Notes: generated by a model from the sequence alone, not told the origin. A stretch of DNA of 64,000 bases from Sphingomonas sp. H160509 (GCF_024124765.2 NZ_JAMXSR020000002.1:1387001-1451000); one strand, 5' to 3'. Shown: positions 7,944 to 18,713, counted from the stretch's first letter. Made by a program: numbers and translations.

Positions 7944-8468
7944 TCACGATGACGCCACCTCGGACTTACCGGTCTTGTCGTCAGGATGGGGCGCGGTCGC
8001 GGCCGGCGTATCCAGCGGCCCGTCGAACAGGTCCGGACCGCGATCCGCCAATGGCTTATGCTCCTGCTCGGCCGGTACCGGCGAAGCATGCTCCGAAGCA
8101 GCAGCCACCACGGGCTTCTCGACCATCACCGGCTCGTCGGTATGATCGACGGACCGATAATCGCGGCGGTGCTCCTCCGTCTCCGGCGAGTGCACCACCT
8201 GCGTGGTTTCGGCCGTCGAGTCCGTGCCCGTCTGCGGATGCTCGCGCATGATGCGTTCGTTTTCTGACGCCCAGCGCTTTTCCATCTCTTCGAGTTCTGC
8301 CTCGCGGACCATCGAATCGAAGCCCGAACGAAACTGCCGCGCGACGCCGCGCGCCTTGCCGACCCAATAGCCGACCACGCGCATCGCCTTGGGCAGGTCC
8401 TTCGGACCGATCACGACGAGCGCGACGAAAGCCACGAGCAGAAACTCGGAGGGCGCGATATCGAACAT
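7944..8468 (-). CDS. tatB: Sec-independent protein translocase TatB
   Basis: Partner of TatC in substrate recognition. 174 aa: an N-terminal membrane helix (PSEFLLVAFVALVVIGPKDL), then an amphipathic helix (MRVVGYWVGKARGVARQFRS) and a long, charged, low-complexity tail typical of TatB. The motif GPKDLPKAMR is the hinge of the family. It lies 38 bp downstream of tatA. Confidence 0.95.
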   Translation of the reverse strand: MFDIAPSEFLLVAFVALVVIGPKDLPKAMRVVGYWVGKARGVARQFRSGFDSMVREAELEEMEKRWASENERIMREHPQTGTDSTAETTQVVHSPETEEHRRDYRSVDHTDEPVMVEKPVVAAASEHASPVPAEQEHKPLADRGPDLFDGPLDTPAATAPHPDDKTGKSEVASS

Positions 8469-8506
8469 TCAGCCGCGCCTATCTAGGGTCGTCAACTCTG
8501 CCGGCT

Positions 8507-8752
8507 TCAGGCAGGACGGTCGTCACGGACGCGATTGCCGTCGCGATCGAACGCGGGATCGGCAGTCTTCTGCGCTTCGATCCGGGCCGATGGCTTGGCC
8601 GGCGTCTCGTCGTCGTTCTCGGACATGCCCTTCTTGAAATTCTTCACGCCCTTGGCGACGTCGCCCATCAGGTTCGAGAATCGGCCACCGCCGAGAAGGA
8701 GGATCGCGACGACCGCGAGAACGAGCAAGTGAATCGGGCTAAAACCGCCCAT
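8507..8752 (-). CDS. tatA: Sec-independent protein translocase TatA
   Basis: Pore-forming Tat component, 81 aa. The short membrane helix (SPIHLLVLAVVAILLLGGGR) is followed by the amphipathic helix FSNLMGDVAKGVKNFKKGM, including the F-K-K-G element of TatA. The acidic C-terminus is dispensable in the family. It sits between scpB and tatB, a common arrangement in alphaproteobacteria. Confidence 0.96.
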   Translation of the reverse strand: MGGFSPIHLLVLAVVAILLLGGGRFSNLMGDVAKGVKNFKKGMSENDDETPAKPSARIEAQKTADPAFDRDGNRVRDDRPA

Positions 8753-8787
8753 GGCAATTCTCCTGGAAACTGAACCCTATCTAAGCC

Positions 8788-9389
8788 TCATCCTGACGCT
8801 TTGCCAGCCACCTCGCCATCTTCCCGGTCGTCTTCGCCATCTTCGAGCCGATCGAACGCCAGATCGACCGGATCGAGCAGCCCCGCGGCACGCAGATCGT
8901 CGATTCCGGGCAAGTCGCGGCGGCTCTGGAGGCCAAAATGGACGAGGAACGCAGGGGACGTCGCAAACATCAGCGGGCGTCCCGGTACTTCGCGTCGTCC
9001 AGCCGGCTTCACCCAGCCCGCCTCCATCAGGACGTCGAGCGTCCCCTTCGAGATCTGCACCCCCGAATCGCCTCGATTTCCGCGCGGGTCACGGGCTCGT
9101 GGTAGGCGATGATCGCGAGCGTCTCGATTCCTGCGCGGCTAAGCTTGCGCGGTTCCTCGCGGTCGCGACGGAGCATGTGCGCCATGTCCGGCGCAGTCTG
9201 GAACTGCCAGCGCTCGCCGCGTCGAACGATGGCGATGCCACGACCGGCATAGTCGGTGGTCAGTTGGTCGAGCGCCGCTCGGACGTCACCGTTGCCGACA
9301 TGCGCGCGAATCGCGTCGAGCGTCAGCGGGGTCTCGGCCGCGAACAGCACTGCCTCGACAGCGCGCGTGAAGTCGTCGGGCGGGGTCAC
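8788..9389 (-). CDS. scpB: Segregation and condensation protein B (one frameshift)
   Basis: Winged-helix kleisin-associated protein that works with ScpA and SMC in chromosome condensation. The GTG start at 9389 gives MTPPDDFTRAVEAVLFAAET. Conserved parts include ETLAIIAYHEPVTRAEIEAIRG, then after the shift VQISKGTLDVLMEAGWVK and GRPLMFATSPAFLVHFGL. The frame breaks in a run of five C on the plus strand near 9062-9066; one more base restores a continuous protein of about 200 aa. Its start overlaps the scpA stop by 4 bp (GTGA). Confidence 0.92.
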
Positions 9390-10109
9390 GCGCGGGTTCT
9401 CAGATACAGCGGCGCGAAGGGCGACGCCTGGCGCAGTTCGATCCTGCCCTGCCGTGCGAGTTCGAGCGCCGCGACGAAGCTCGATGCCAGCGCCGACCGC
9501 CGGAGACGCTCGCCCGCGTCGGGGAGGAAGCTTTCGATCACGCTCCAGTCTATCCGTTCGCCGACCAGCATCGACACGCGCTCGAGCGCCGCCTCTAGCG
9601 TCATCACTTCGCGGTCGGCGACCACGTGCATCACCGGCCGCGTCCGCGCGGAAATGCGGCCGTACGCGGCGATCAGGTCGAAGATCTCGGCTTGCCACGC
9701 GGCCTTGCGCACCGTCCGTAGCCCCTCGGGCGCGCCGCGCAGGAACACGTCGCGCCCGGTGCGATCCCGCGCCATCAGCCGCGCACCGGCCTCACGCATC
9801 GCACTCAACCGTTCGAGCCTCAGTTGAAGCCGCAGCGCCAGTTCCTCCGGATCGGGCTCGGCGAGCGGATCGCGCGGCAGGAGCAACGCCGACTTCAGAT
9901 AGGCGAGCCATGCCGCCATCACGAGATAGTCGGCGGCGAGTTCGAGCTTCAGCGCGCGCGCGGAATCGACGTACGCCAGATACTGCTCGACCAGTGCGAG
10001 GATCGAGATCTTCCGCAGATCGACCTTCTGCCCGCGCGCGAGCGACAGCAGCAGATCGAGCGGCCCCCTCCCATCCGTCGAGATCCAGGGTCAGTTGCGC
10101 GTCGTCCAT
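9386..10109 (-). CDS. scpA: Segregation and condensation protein A (one frameshift)
   Basis: Kleisin subunit of the SMC-ScpAB condensin. Begins MDDAQLTLDLDGWEG; removing one G from a run near 10065-10069 continues as PLDLLLSLARGQKVDLRKIS, the family hallmark. It then runs through ALKLELAADYLVMAAWLAYL and LKSALLLP to the C-terminal winged helix (VAALELARQGRIELRQASPF). About 240 aa. First gene of the scpA-scpB-tatABC run. Confidence 0.93.
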
Positions 10110-10213
10110 CGCCGGACGCTACAGTGCACGCTGCCAAGCATCCACCCCACGTTTGACCCACGACCATATGAACCGTACACGCTTCGTATGGTCAGAATGA
10201 ATGTGAGGCTTGA

Positions 10214-10420
10214 ATGGGTATCGTGAAGATCGACGACGCGCTGCACGAGGACGCGCGGCGGGCGAGCCAGGTGCTGTGCCGGTCGATCAATGCGCAGGCG
10301 GAGTTCTGGATGAAGATCGGCATGCTCGCCGAGGCCAACCCGACGCTGTCGTTCAACGACATCGTCACTGCGCAACTCGCTGCCGCGTCGGTGCGCGTCG
10401 CCGACAAAACGGCAGCCTGA
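10214..10420 (+). CDS. ParD-like antitoxin-family protein, 68 aa
   Basis: MGIVKIDDALHEDARRASQV, then INAQAEFWMKIGMLAEANPT, then SFNDIVTAQL: the short ribbon-helix-helix-like family ParD_like (PF11903). No ParE toxin is present. Instead the stop is followed after one base by the ATG of a type I methionine aminopeptidase, so the pair is translationally coupled. I recall this pairing from other Proteobacteria, but its purpose is unknown to me; autoregulation of map is a reasonable guess. Confidence 0.85.
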   Translation: MGIVKIDDALHEDARRASQVLCRSINAQAEFWMKIGMLAEANPTLSFNDIVTAQLAAASVRVADKTAA

Positions 10421-10421
10421 G

Positions 10422-11204
10422 ATGGTGAAGACGCCGGCAGAACTGGCGCTGATGCGCGTATCGGGCGCTTTGCTGGCGTCGGTGTTCGAGATGCTCGACG
10501 AGCAGGAGCTGGCGGGGCTGTCGACGTTGCAGGTCAACGACATGGTCGACCGCTACATCACCGACGACCTCGCCGCCCGCCCCGCGAGCAAGGGGCAATA
10601 TGGCTTCGAGTTTGTCCTGAACAGCTCGATCAACCACGTCGTCTGCCACGGCGTGCCGAACCCGCGCGATATCATCCGCGACGGCGACATCGTCAATCTG
10701 GACATCACGCTGGAGAAGAACGGCTTCATCGCCGATTCAAGCAAGACGTACATGGTGGGCACCGTTTCGCCCGCTGCAAAGCGCCTCGTGCGGGTCGCGC
10801 AGGAGGCGATGTGGCAGGGTATCCGACAGGTCCGGGCTGGCGCGCATCTCGGCGATATCGGCTTCACGATCGAGCGGCACGCGAAGAAGCACGGCTATGC
10901 GGTGGTGCGCGACTATTGCGGGCACGGCATCGGTCGCGAGATGCACGAGGAGCCGCAGGTGCTCAATTTCGGGCGCGCGGGGACCGGCATGACGCTGCGC
11001 GAGGGGATGGTGTTCACGATCGAGCCGATGATCAACCAGGGAACGCGCAAGGTGTCGACCGAGGATGATGGGTGGACCGTGGTGACCGACGACGGCAAGC
11101 TTTCGGCGCAGTTCGAGCATACGGTGGCGGTGACCAGCGGCGGGGTCGAGGTGCTGACGTTGCGGGGGGACGAGCGGGCTCGGGGGTGGGGTGATTTGGG
11201 GTGA
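10422..11204 (+). CDS. map: Type I methionine aminopeptidase
   Basis: Removes the initiator methionine from nascent proteins. 260 aa, pita-bread fold. Metal ligands are placed as in the family: Asp in VNLDITLEKNGFIADSSKTY (two Asp), His in GHGIGREMHEEP, Glu in FTIEPMIN and Glu in SAQFEHTVAV. It lacks an N-terminal zinc-finger extension. It starts one base after the ParD-like gene and ends in a Gly/Arg-rich tail (RARGWGDLG). Its neighbours scpA and nagZ are on the opposite strand, so the pair forms its own unit. Confidence 0.96.
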   Translation: MVKTPAELALMRVSGALLASVFEMLDEQELAGLSTLQVNDMVDRYITDDLAARPASKGQYGFEFVLNSSINHVVCHGVPNPRDIIRDGDIVNLDITLEKNGFIADSSKTYMVGTVSPAAKRLVRVAQEAMWQGIRQVRAGAHLGDIGFTIERHAKKHGYAVVRDYCGHGIGREMHEEPQVLNFGRAGTGMTLREGMVFTIEPMINQGTRKVSTEDDGWTVVTDDGKLSAQFEHTVAVTSGGVEVLTLRGDERARGWGDLG

Positions 11205-11237
11205 GCGTGATTGAGGCGGTCGCAACCGTTCAAATCA

Positions 11238-11382
11238 ATTCCGGTCGTGCTGAGTAGCGACTGAGTAGGCTCGCGAGAGCCGTATCGAAGGCGCGTATCG
11301 AAGCATGGGTTCCGCACGCCCACCTGTCCTTCCATACGTCGCTTCGACAAGCTCAGCAGCTACTCAGGACGAACGGATGGTG
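11238..11382. repeat. Palindromic intergenic repeat, family F
   Basis: Inverted arms built on GTATCGAAG / GCTTCGAC and CTGAGTAG / CTACTCAG, with CGTGCTGAGTAG at one end and CTACTCAGGACGAACGG at the other. A second copy lies at 19065-19213. No reading frame fits. Confidence 0.7.
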
Positions 11383-11399
11383 TGCTTTGCACAGAGCCC

Positions 11400-11508
11400 A
11401 CCACCCCGGCGAAGGCCGGGGCCCAGTTGGGGGACGTCGATGATTGAGGACGGCGCTCCGTTACTGCGATCTTTCCAACTGGGCCCCGGCCTTCGCCGGG
11501 GTGGTGGA
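11400..11508. repeat. REPIN-like palindromic repeat, family A
   Basis: Two near-identical inverted arms (ACCCCGGCGAAGGCCGGGGC and its complement) about 45 bases apart. Each arm is also a hairpin by itself (CCCCGGC-GAAG-GCCGGGG). The spacer (GGACGGCGCTCCGTTACTGC) is shared with the copy at 36197. It lies between convergent map and nagZ. Confidence 0.85.
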
Positions 11509-11521
11509 TGATGGGCTAGCG

Positions 11522-12524
11522 TCAGGCCCGCGCCAACAGCGCGTCTCGCGTCGCGATCAGTTCCGCGAAGTCGCCCTTCGCCCCGCCAACCGACGCCATC
11601 GCCCGATCGAGCCTCGCGCGCGACGCTTCCGAAATCTCCCCAGCCGCCCTGCGATCTCGACCATCTCGTCCATCCGCGCCCAGCAATCGAGCACCAGATC
11701 GCATCCAGCCGCGATCGCGCCCACTGCCTTGTCGCCGGCGGTGCCGGACAGCGCCTTCATGTCGATGTCGTCGGTCATCAGCAGACCGTCGAAGCCGATC
11801 CGTCGACGGATGATCTCGTCGATCACGATCGGCGACAGCGTCGCGGGGCGGTCGGCGTCCCACGCGTCGAAGACGATGTGCGAGGTCATCCCCATCGGCG
11901 CCTGGTTGAGCGTGCGGAAGGGTTCGAGATCGACCTCGAGCTCGGCGTCGGTCGCGGTGACGGTCGGGAGGTGATGGTGCGTGTCGACCTTCGCGCGGCC
12001 GTGGCCGGGCATGTGCTTGACGACACCGACCACGCCGCCTTCCGCCAGCCCTTCGAGGCGTTGCGCGGCCGAGCGCCGCGACGCGCATGGGGTCGGAGCC
12101 GAACGTGCGTGAGGCCACGGCTTCGGTGGTATCGGGCTGCGACACGTCGAGCAGCGGGAGACAGTCGACGGTGATCCCGACCTCGCTGAGCATCACGCCA
12201 AGCGCCTGCGCATTCGCTCGCGCCGCCTGGATCGCGGTCATCGGCGCGCGTTCGTAGGCTGCATCGAACACCGGGCCAGCGGGGAATGCGGGCCATTCGG
12301 GTGGTCCCATCCGCGCGACGCGGCCGCCCTCCTGGTCGATCAGGATCGCCAGGTCCTGGCGTCCGGCCAGCGCGCGGAGCGAGTCCGTCAGCGCACGGAC
12401 TTGGTGGCGATCGACGATGTTGCGCTTGAACAGGATGTAGCCGGCGGGCTCGCACTCGGCGAAGAACGCGTGTTCGGCGGGGGGTGAGGACGGGGCCGGA
12501 CAGGCCGAAGATGACGGGCTTCAT
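11522..12524 (-). CDS. nagZ: Beta-N-acetylhexosaminidase NagZ (three frameshifts)
   Basis: Glycoside hydrolase family 3 enzyme of peptidoglycan recycling; cleaves GlcNAc from anhydromuropeptides in the cytoplasm. Starts MKPVIFGLSGPVL. Conserved segments across three frames are the DQEGGRVARMGPPEWP region, VVGVVKHMPGHGRAKVDTHH (catalytic loop) and LLMTDDIDMKALSG (nucleophile Asp). One-base shifts lie at about 12479-12484 (G6), 12062-12070 and 11638-11641 (C4); the true C-terminus reads EISEASRARLDRAMASVGG. nagZ commonly precedes scpA in this group, but here the ParD-like/map pair intervenes. Confidence 0.9.
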
Positions 12525-12562
12525 GCGTTCTTCCTAGCGAAACCGGCGTGCGCGATCATCCG

Positions 12563-15500
12563 TCAATAATCCTTCGACACGCGGACGTTGGCGCTCTGGC
12601 GGCCTAGCGTGGAGATGCTCGACAACAGCGACAGCCAGCGGGTGACCTGGAACTCGACCTGCGTGGCGGAATAGCCCTGCCCGTCGGTGACGATCTCCGC
12701 ATACAGGCGCCGGGTGACGTATTTGCCCGCCGCGATCGAGGTGCCCTGCCCGGTCTGCGGATCGGCGGGGGAGGATGCGGAGGCGATCGAGTCCGGCGGC
12801 GCGGCGCACCGCGTTGATCGGGTTGAGGCCGCTGCCGCCGCCCTGCAACGCCGCGACTGCTGCTGCCAACTGAAGGGCTTCGGGCGCGGACAGATTGGTT
12901 ATCGAGGTGCCGAACAACAACCGCGAGAGGAGTTCGTCCTCGGGTAGCGCGGGCGTGCTGGTGAAGCCGATCTCGGGTTTGAGCGCGTAGCCGGTGACGC
13001 GGATCGATGCGCTGAGGCCCGTCGAATCCGCGTTTGCCTCGATATCGAGTGCAGGGTTCGCGGGCACCTGGCCGTCGAAGCGGATCACGCCGCGCGCCAA
13101 CTCGAACTGCCGCCCGGCAAACTCGTAGTCGCCGCGGATCAGCGTCGCGCGGCCGGTGATCGCCGGGTTCTCGGGCTGGCCGGCGATCTGGAGGTTGGCG
13201 GACCATTCACTGGTAAGACCGAGGCCGCTGACCATGACCTGGTTCGGCGCGCGGGCCTTGATCGCCAGCGTCCAGGGCTTGGTCGGGGTCGCGATTTCCT
13301 CGCCGCCGTCGGGCAGGTTGATCTCGCGGATGTTGAGCTGCGGCACCGCGCTGGCCGCGGTGGCCTGGCCGAGGCGATAGCGGCTCTTGTCGAGTATGAC
13401 GTCGCCGGCGATCGTGCCGCCCGATCCGTTCGACTTGAACGTCAGCGGCCCGGAGACGGTCGCGCCGATATCGTCGCGGTTGATCATCACCGCCTTGTCG
13501 GCCTGCAATGCGAGGTCGAGGCCGATCCCGGCGACGGCGGCGAATTCGAACTGGCCGGTGCCGGTGACGCGGCCGCCCTTGCCCGCGTCCGCGCCGAACC
13601 GGTCGATCACGAGCCGCGAGCCGCCGAACCGGCCGGTCGCCTGGACGTTGGTGAGGACGGTGCCAGTGGTCGCACTTTCGATCCGTGCGCCGTTCGCCTG
13701 GACGACGCCGCGCAGGGTCGGGTTGGCGAGCGTGCCGACGACGTCCGCGCCGATCGCAACCGGGCCTGAGAGGTCGAACAGTTCGACCCCGGTGAGCCGC
13801 CAGAGCGTGTCGGCCGGGCCGCTGTAGCGGAGTTGTCCGAACAGGCGGGCGTTGCTGATCCGCGAGGCCAAGTCCCCCTGCCCCAGCGGCGCGAGTTGGG
13901 CCTGGGCGCGGCCGATCGTCTTGCCGGCGGACGCGATCACCGCGCGCAGGCCGAGCTTGTCGGGGAGAGCACCGCCGCGACGCCGACGTCGATCGGCCGC
14001 GACGAGAGGACGAGGCCGGCGCGGCTGAGGCCGCGGATCGTCACGTTCGCCTTGCCGGTCGGGGCCGCACCATTTGCGGTCGCGATCGTGAAGCTTCCCG
14101 AGGCGCTGCCACTGAGACCGAGCCCGGGATAAGCGATGTCGAGGATGGCGAGCGGCATGCGCGTCAGGCTGGCGTCGATCGCGGTGCTGGCGGCAGTGAA
14201 GCGGCCGCCGACCTGGGCCTCGCCGCCCGAGAAGCTGAGCTTGGTCGGTGCGAGGTGCCAGCCGTCTTCTGCCTGGGTGACGACCGCGGGGGGTGAGCAG
14301 CTTGAGCGGGCGGCCGTCGAGCGTACCTTGCGCGGCGATCGCGTAGCTGTTGGCGGTCACCTGCGTGACGCTCTGGATATCGAACGCGCGGCCGCGGGAG
14401 CCGGCGATCGATGCCTTGATCGTGCCGACGCCGCCGCGCAGCGATGCGGCCCCGTTGAACCGGGCGAGGCTGAACGTGCCGCGACGCAGGCCGAGGCCGG
14501 TTGCGCTGGCTTCGATCGAGGTGCCCGCGGGATCGAGCAACGTGACGAAATCGAGCTTGCCCTGGCGGAGCGCGATGCCGTCGAGCGTCGCGGCCTTTGC
14601 GGCGAGATGCCCTTCGATGCGCTGGATCTGGCCGACCGGGCGGAACAGGAGTTCGCCCGAGATGCCGCCGCCTGCGACGGCGAGCGCGCCGTTGAAGCCG
14701 CCATCGACGACCGCGACATTGCCGCTCGCCTTGGTGCCGGCGACATTCAGCGCGGCGATCGCGATCGTCGCGCCGGCGCCCGGCGGCAACAGGATCGCGC
14801 CGTTGGTGGTGAACGGCCCGAGCCCCGATCCGCCCGCCGCAGTGAACGCGAATCCCTGCGCCGTCGGATCGAGATGCGCGCGGACGTTCGACAGCCCGAG
14901 TGTCGCGTTGGGGCTGGCGAAGACGAGGTCGAGCGTCGGCTTCTCGATCTGGCCGTCGAGTTTCAGCGTCACCGGGCCATAGGTCTGCTGGCGCCCGCCG
15001 CCCTCGAAATGGAAGGTGCCGTCGCGGCTGCGATAGCCGTTGCCGGTCAGCCGGATCTGCGGTGCGGTCAGCACGAGGTTGGTGAAGTGCAGCACGCCGT
15101 CGGTGGTGCGTTCGAGGTTGGTGGTGATGCGGGGCAGCCCGCCTGCGAGGCTGCGGAAGAAGGCGTTGTCGAGCCGCACCATCTGCGCGCTGCCCTGCCC
15201 GATGACGCGCGTGCCGTGGCGGTTCGGGCCGGGGACCACGCGCAGCGTAGACTTCACGTCGACGATGCCGAGACCGGGGATCAGATAGCGGCCGAGCCCG
15301 CCGTTGATGCCGACCTCGAACTGGCCGTTGCGCAGGTCGACCGCGAGATTGATGCTGCCGGTGAGCTTGTCGGAGCGGAGCTTGAGCGCGTCGCCGGTCA
15401 GCAGCGTCGGCGTCACGCGGAGCAGACCGTCGACCGACAGGTTGCGCAAGATGCCGCCTGCGACTGTGCCGACGCCGGTAACGCGGGCAGCTGTGAAGCG

Positions 15501-16722
15501 GATCGGGACGGTGACGGGCGCGGCGGACAGCCTGCCCTTGCCGGCGGCGTGGGCGTTCTCGAACCCGGTCTGGTCGAACGCGAAGCGGCTGGCGTCGAGA
15601 CGATAGTCGAACGCCGCGGTCGCGAACGGGCCGTCGAGGATCGCGCGAAGCTCGACCATGTTGCCGGTCATGTTGTCGAACAACGCGGGCGGGCGAAGCA
15701 GCCGCGCCTTGATCCGGACGTCACGATACGCGTTCGCACCGAGATCGACGATGCCGGTCGTGTCGATCGCCAGCGCGGGCGTTCGGAGCGAAAGCTCCCC
15801 GTCCAGCCGGCGGTTGGCGAACGCCGCACTGCCGTTGACGAGGATGCGCGGTGCCGTCAGCCGTTGCAGCCGCCCCCTTGAGCAGCGACGACGGCGCGAG
15901 CGTGCCCGACAGCGTGTAGCGCCCGGCGACCTGCGCGAGCGCGAGATCGACGACGCGCGTCGTGCCGACGATGCCGTTCGCGCGGCCGTTCCACTTCGCC
16001 CAGCTGCCGTCGCCGGTGACCGCGAGCGCGACCGGGCCCTTCGCCTTCACCATCCGAGCGAGCACGCCGCCTGCGGCGCCCTTCGCGGCTACGTCGAGGT
16101 CGAAGCGGTCGCGCGCCGGCTCGGCATCGATCCGGAGCTTCAGGTCGTCGCTGCCGGCGACGCGGGCCTTGAGGTCGACCAGTGCTCGGCCGGAGCGAAT
16201 GTCCGCGCGGCCTTCGAGTGTCCCGATCCTTTCGGTCCCGAGCACGCGCTTGGCCAGCGCGAGGCGGCCGACCGAGAGCTTGCCGATATGGATGTCGAAA
16301 TCGGGCAGGATCGGGCCACGGCTCTTCGACGGGCGTGTGCGCGGGGTGTGTGTCAGGATCGCGCGATCGACGATCAGCCGGCGGATTTCCAGCCGGTTCG
16401 AGAACCAGTCGAACGGCGACCAGTCGAGCGTGACGTTGGGCGCCTGGAATACCAGCCCCTCGAGATCGTACACGCGCAGATCGACCAGCCGCGTGTCGCC
16501 GTACAGCGAGCCGTCGATCCGCCCGACCGTGAAGCGCAGGCCATTGGCGGTCTTGATCGCCGCGATCCGGTCCGCGACGAAGCGGTGGCCGATGTCGGTG
16601 TCGACGATCAGCAACGCGGTACCGACAATCACGAGCAGCGCCATGACCGCGCTGACGATCCAGCGCCACCAGGCGATCCGGTGCTTTGGGCGGCGTTCCA
16701 GAAGAGTGACCTCTTCGGTCAA
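12563..16722 (-). CDS. tamB: Translocation and assembly module subunit TamB (four frameshifts)
   Basis: Very long periplasm-spanning protein (about 1385 codons) of the AsmA/TamB group, which with TamA helps insert outer-membrane proteins or move lipids. One N-terminal membrane helix (WWRWIVSAVMALLVIVGTAL) is followed by repetitive beta-rich sequence and the C-terminal TamB (DUF490) domain, with PEDELLSRLLFGTSITNLSA near the end. One-base shifts at about 15873-15877 (C5), 14287-14292 (G6), 13962-13965 (C4) and 12767-12771 (G5) split it. Read across them it ends RQSANVRVSKDY at 12563. Its start overlaps the tamA stop by 4 bp. Confidence 0.93.
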
Positions 16723-18713
16723 AACGCCTGCCCCAGCGAGACGTACACGGCGATGCGGCTGTCGCCGGGCTGCGGGTTGATCGGGGTGCCGACATCGAGG
16801 CGGATCGGGCCGAAGTTCGAATAATAGCGCACGCCGATGCCAGTGCCGTATTGCAGCCCGGTGAACTTCGGCAGCGGCGAGGTGTAGATATTGCCCGCGT
16901 CGAGGAACGGCACGATCCCGAAGCTGCCAAGGACGCGGACGCGCGCCTCGATCGAGAATTCGGTCAGGCTGCGGCCGCCGATCGGGTCGTTGTTGGGATC
17001 GCGCGGGCCGATCGACTGGTAGCCGTAACCGCGCACCGACGCGCCGCCGCCGGCGTAGAAGCGGCGTGACGGCGCGACCTGATCGCGCGGGGCGCCGACA
17101 ATGGTGCCGAGTCGGGTGCGCGCGGCGAGCACGACCCGACTGCCGAACGGTTGATACACGCTGCCGTCGAACTGGGTGCGCGCATAGCCGAACACCGAGC
17201 CTTGCAGCGACACTTCCGGACTGATGCGGCCGCCTAGGCGGAAGCCCCTGGTCGGGTTGAGCAGATCATCCGATCCGTCGTAGTTGAGGCTCGTCGGCAG
17301 CGCGCCGATGAAGAAGGTGCGGCGGCGTGGTGCGCCGGTCGAGAGGATCACGTCCTGCTCGTCCGACGCGAGCAGTTCGGCGCCGACCGACCATGTCCAG
17401 GTCTTCTGGAAGAAAATGTTGGTCTGGCGCTCCAGCGTGCCGGCGAGCGAATAGGTCTTTGCGTCATACGCGTCGCGGTTGGTATGCGCGGCCGACGCCT
17501 GGAGCGTCAGCACCCGGTCGCGTGCCTTGAAGTTGTTGCGGCGGAAGACGATCGAGCCGAGCTGTTCCTGCGTCCCGAGCACGCCGCGTAGCGTGAGCGC
17601 GCCTTCGGGTGGGAACAGGTTGCGGTGCGTCCAGCTGAGTTCCGCACGCGCGCCTTCGCCGGTGCCGTAGCCGAGTTCGCCCGCAACGGTATGCGGCGGT
17701 GCGCGGTCGAGCTTTACGGCAATGTCGACGGTATCCGGCGTCGCGCCCTGCACCGGCTTCAAGTCGACCGCTGAGACAAGGCTAGTTTGGATCAGTGCAC
17801 GGCGCAGGTCGTCGAGCTTGGCGGCATCGTACAGGTCGCCGGGCGAGAAGCGCGCGATCTCCGCGACATGGTCCGCGCCGAACACGCGGTTGCCGGGGAG
17901 TGCGACGACTTGCCCGAACTTGCGCGCGCCGCCGGGTTGAACGGACAGATCGAGCGTCGCGGTGCGCGTGGCGTGGTCGACGACGATCGCCGGATCGCCG
18001 ACCTTGGCGAACGGGAAGCCCTCGCGGCCGATCTGGGTCGTCAGTTTGGCCTGCCCCGCGACGATCGCGTCGGAATTGACCGGATCTTCGGGCTTGATGC
18101 CGAACGCAGTCGTCAGCCCTGGCGCCTTGTCACCCGCGGCGGCGATGCCGTCGATCGTCACGCCCTTGAATGTGTAGAGCGTGCCGGGCGTGGCCGAGAG
18201 CACGACCATCGGCTTTGCACCCGGCTCGACGCGGGTGACAACGTTGGCGTCGTAATAGCCTTCCGCGCGGAGCAGGCTGTTGAGCAAATCGGCATCTTCG
18301 CGGGCGCGGCGATCGAGTTGCGCGGCGTTGGCGGCCTGGTGATCGTTCGCGTCGAGCGTCGAAAGTGCGGCGAACCGTTGGCGGAGCAGCGCGTCGTTGA
18401 TCCCGTCTATGCCGTCGATCCGCCAGGCGTAGCGGCTCTCCGCGTTGGCATCGACCGCGGCGACCGTGGCGGCCGGGTCCATCGGCGACGTCGCGAGATC
18501 GGGCCAGGCGACGCCGATGTCGGGCAGCGGCGCGAGCGGCGAATTGGGGTCGAGCGACATCGGTGTGTCGGCGGTCGGGCTTGCTTGCGTTTGTGTCGGC
18601 ACAGGCGCGGTTTGTGCTCCTGCGGCACGTATGCCCGCGCAAGGTAGGGCACCCGCTGTCGTCAGAACGAAAAAGGCGGCGGCCGGCCCGGCTCGCCCGA
18701 CGCGGAACACCAT
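16719..18713 (-). CDS. tamA: Outer-membrane assembly factor TamA (Omp85 family)
   Basis: 664 aa, intact. A signal peptide (AGPAAAFFVLTTAGALPCAG) and a proline/threonine-rich linker lead to POTRA-like domains (about 140-340), then a 16-strand Omp85 barrel ending in the outer-membrane Phe signature GQAF. Barrel marks include SLNYDGSDDLLNPTRGFRLG, the RRFYAGGGASVRGYGYQSIG lid-lock motif (VRGY) and FGPIRLDVGTPIN. Co-encoded with tamB (ATGA overlap), as in most Proteobacteria. BamA is a relative, but length, POTRA number and the tamB neighbour favour TamA. Confidence 0.95.
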   Translation of the reverse strand: MVFRVGRAGPAAAFFVLTTAGALPCAGIRAAGAQTAPVPTQTQASPTADTPMSLDPNSPLAPLPDIGVAWPDLATSPMDPAATVAAVDANAESRYAWRIDGIDGINDALLRQRFAALSTLDANDHQAANAAQLDRRAREDADLLNSLLRAEGYYDANVVTRVEPGAKPMVVLSATPGTLYTFKGVTIDGIAAAGDKAPGLTTAFGIKPEDPVNSDAIVAGQAKLTTQIGREGFPFAKVGDPAIVVDHATRTATLDLSVQPGGARKFGQVVALPGNRVFGADHVAEIARFSPGDLYDAAKLDDLRRALIQTSLVSAVDLKPVQGATPDTVDIAVKLDRAPPHTVAGELGYGTGEGARAELSWTHRNLFPPEGALTLRGVLGTQEQLGSIVFRRNNFKARDRVLTLQASAAHTNRDAYDAKTYSLAGTLERQTNIFFQKTWTWSVGAELLASDEQDVILSTGAPRRRTFFIGALPTSLNYDGSDDLLNPTRGFRLGGRISPEVSLQGSVFGYARTQFDGSVYQPFGSRVVLAARTRLGTIVGAPRDQVAPSRRFYAGGGASVRGYGYQSIGPRDPNNDPIGGRSLTEFSIEARVRVLGSFGIVPFLDAGNIYTSPLPKFTGLQYGTGIGVRYYSNFGPIRLDVGTPINPQPGDSRIAVYVSLGQAF

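Noticed and set aside
12534..18647. Long plus-strand reading frames opposite tamB and tamA
   Set aside because: They are antisense shadows created by high GC third positions; no family resemblance and no ribosome sites.
16719..18713. BamA instead of TamA
   Set aside because: Length about 660 aa and the overlapping tamB gene fit TamA; BamA is longer with five POTRA domains.
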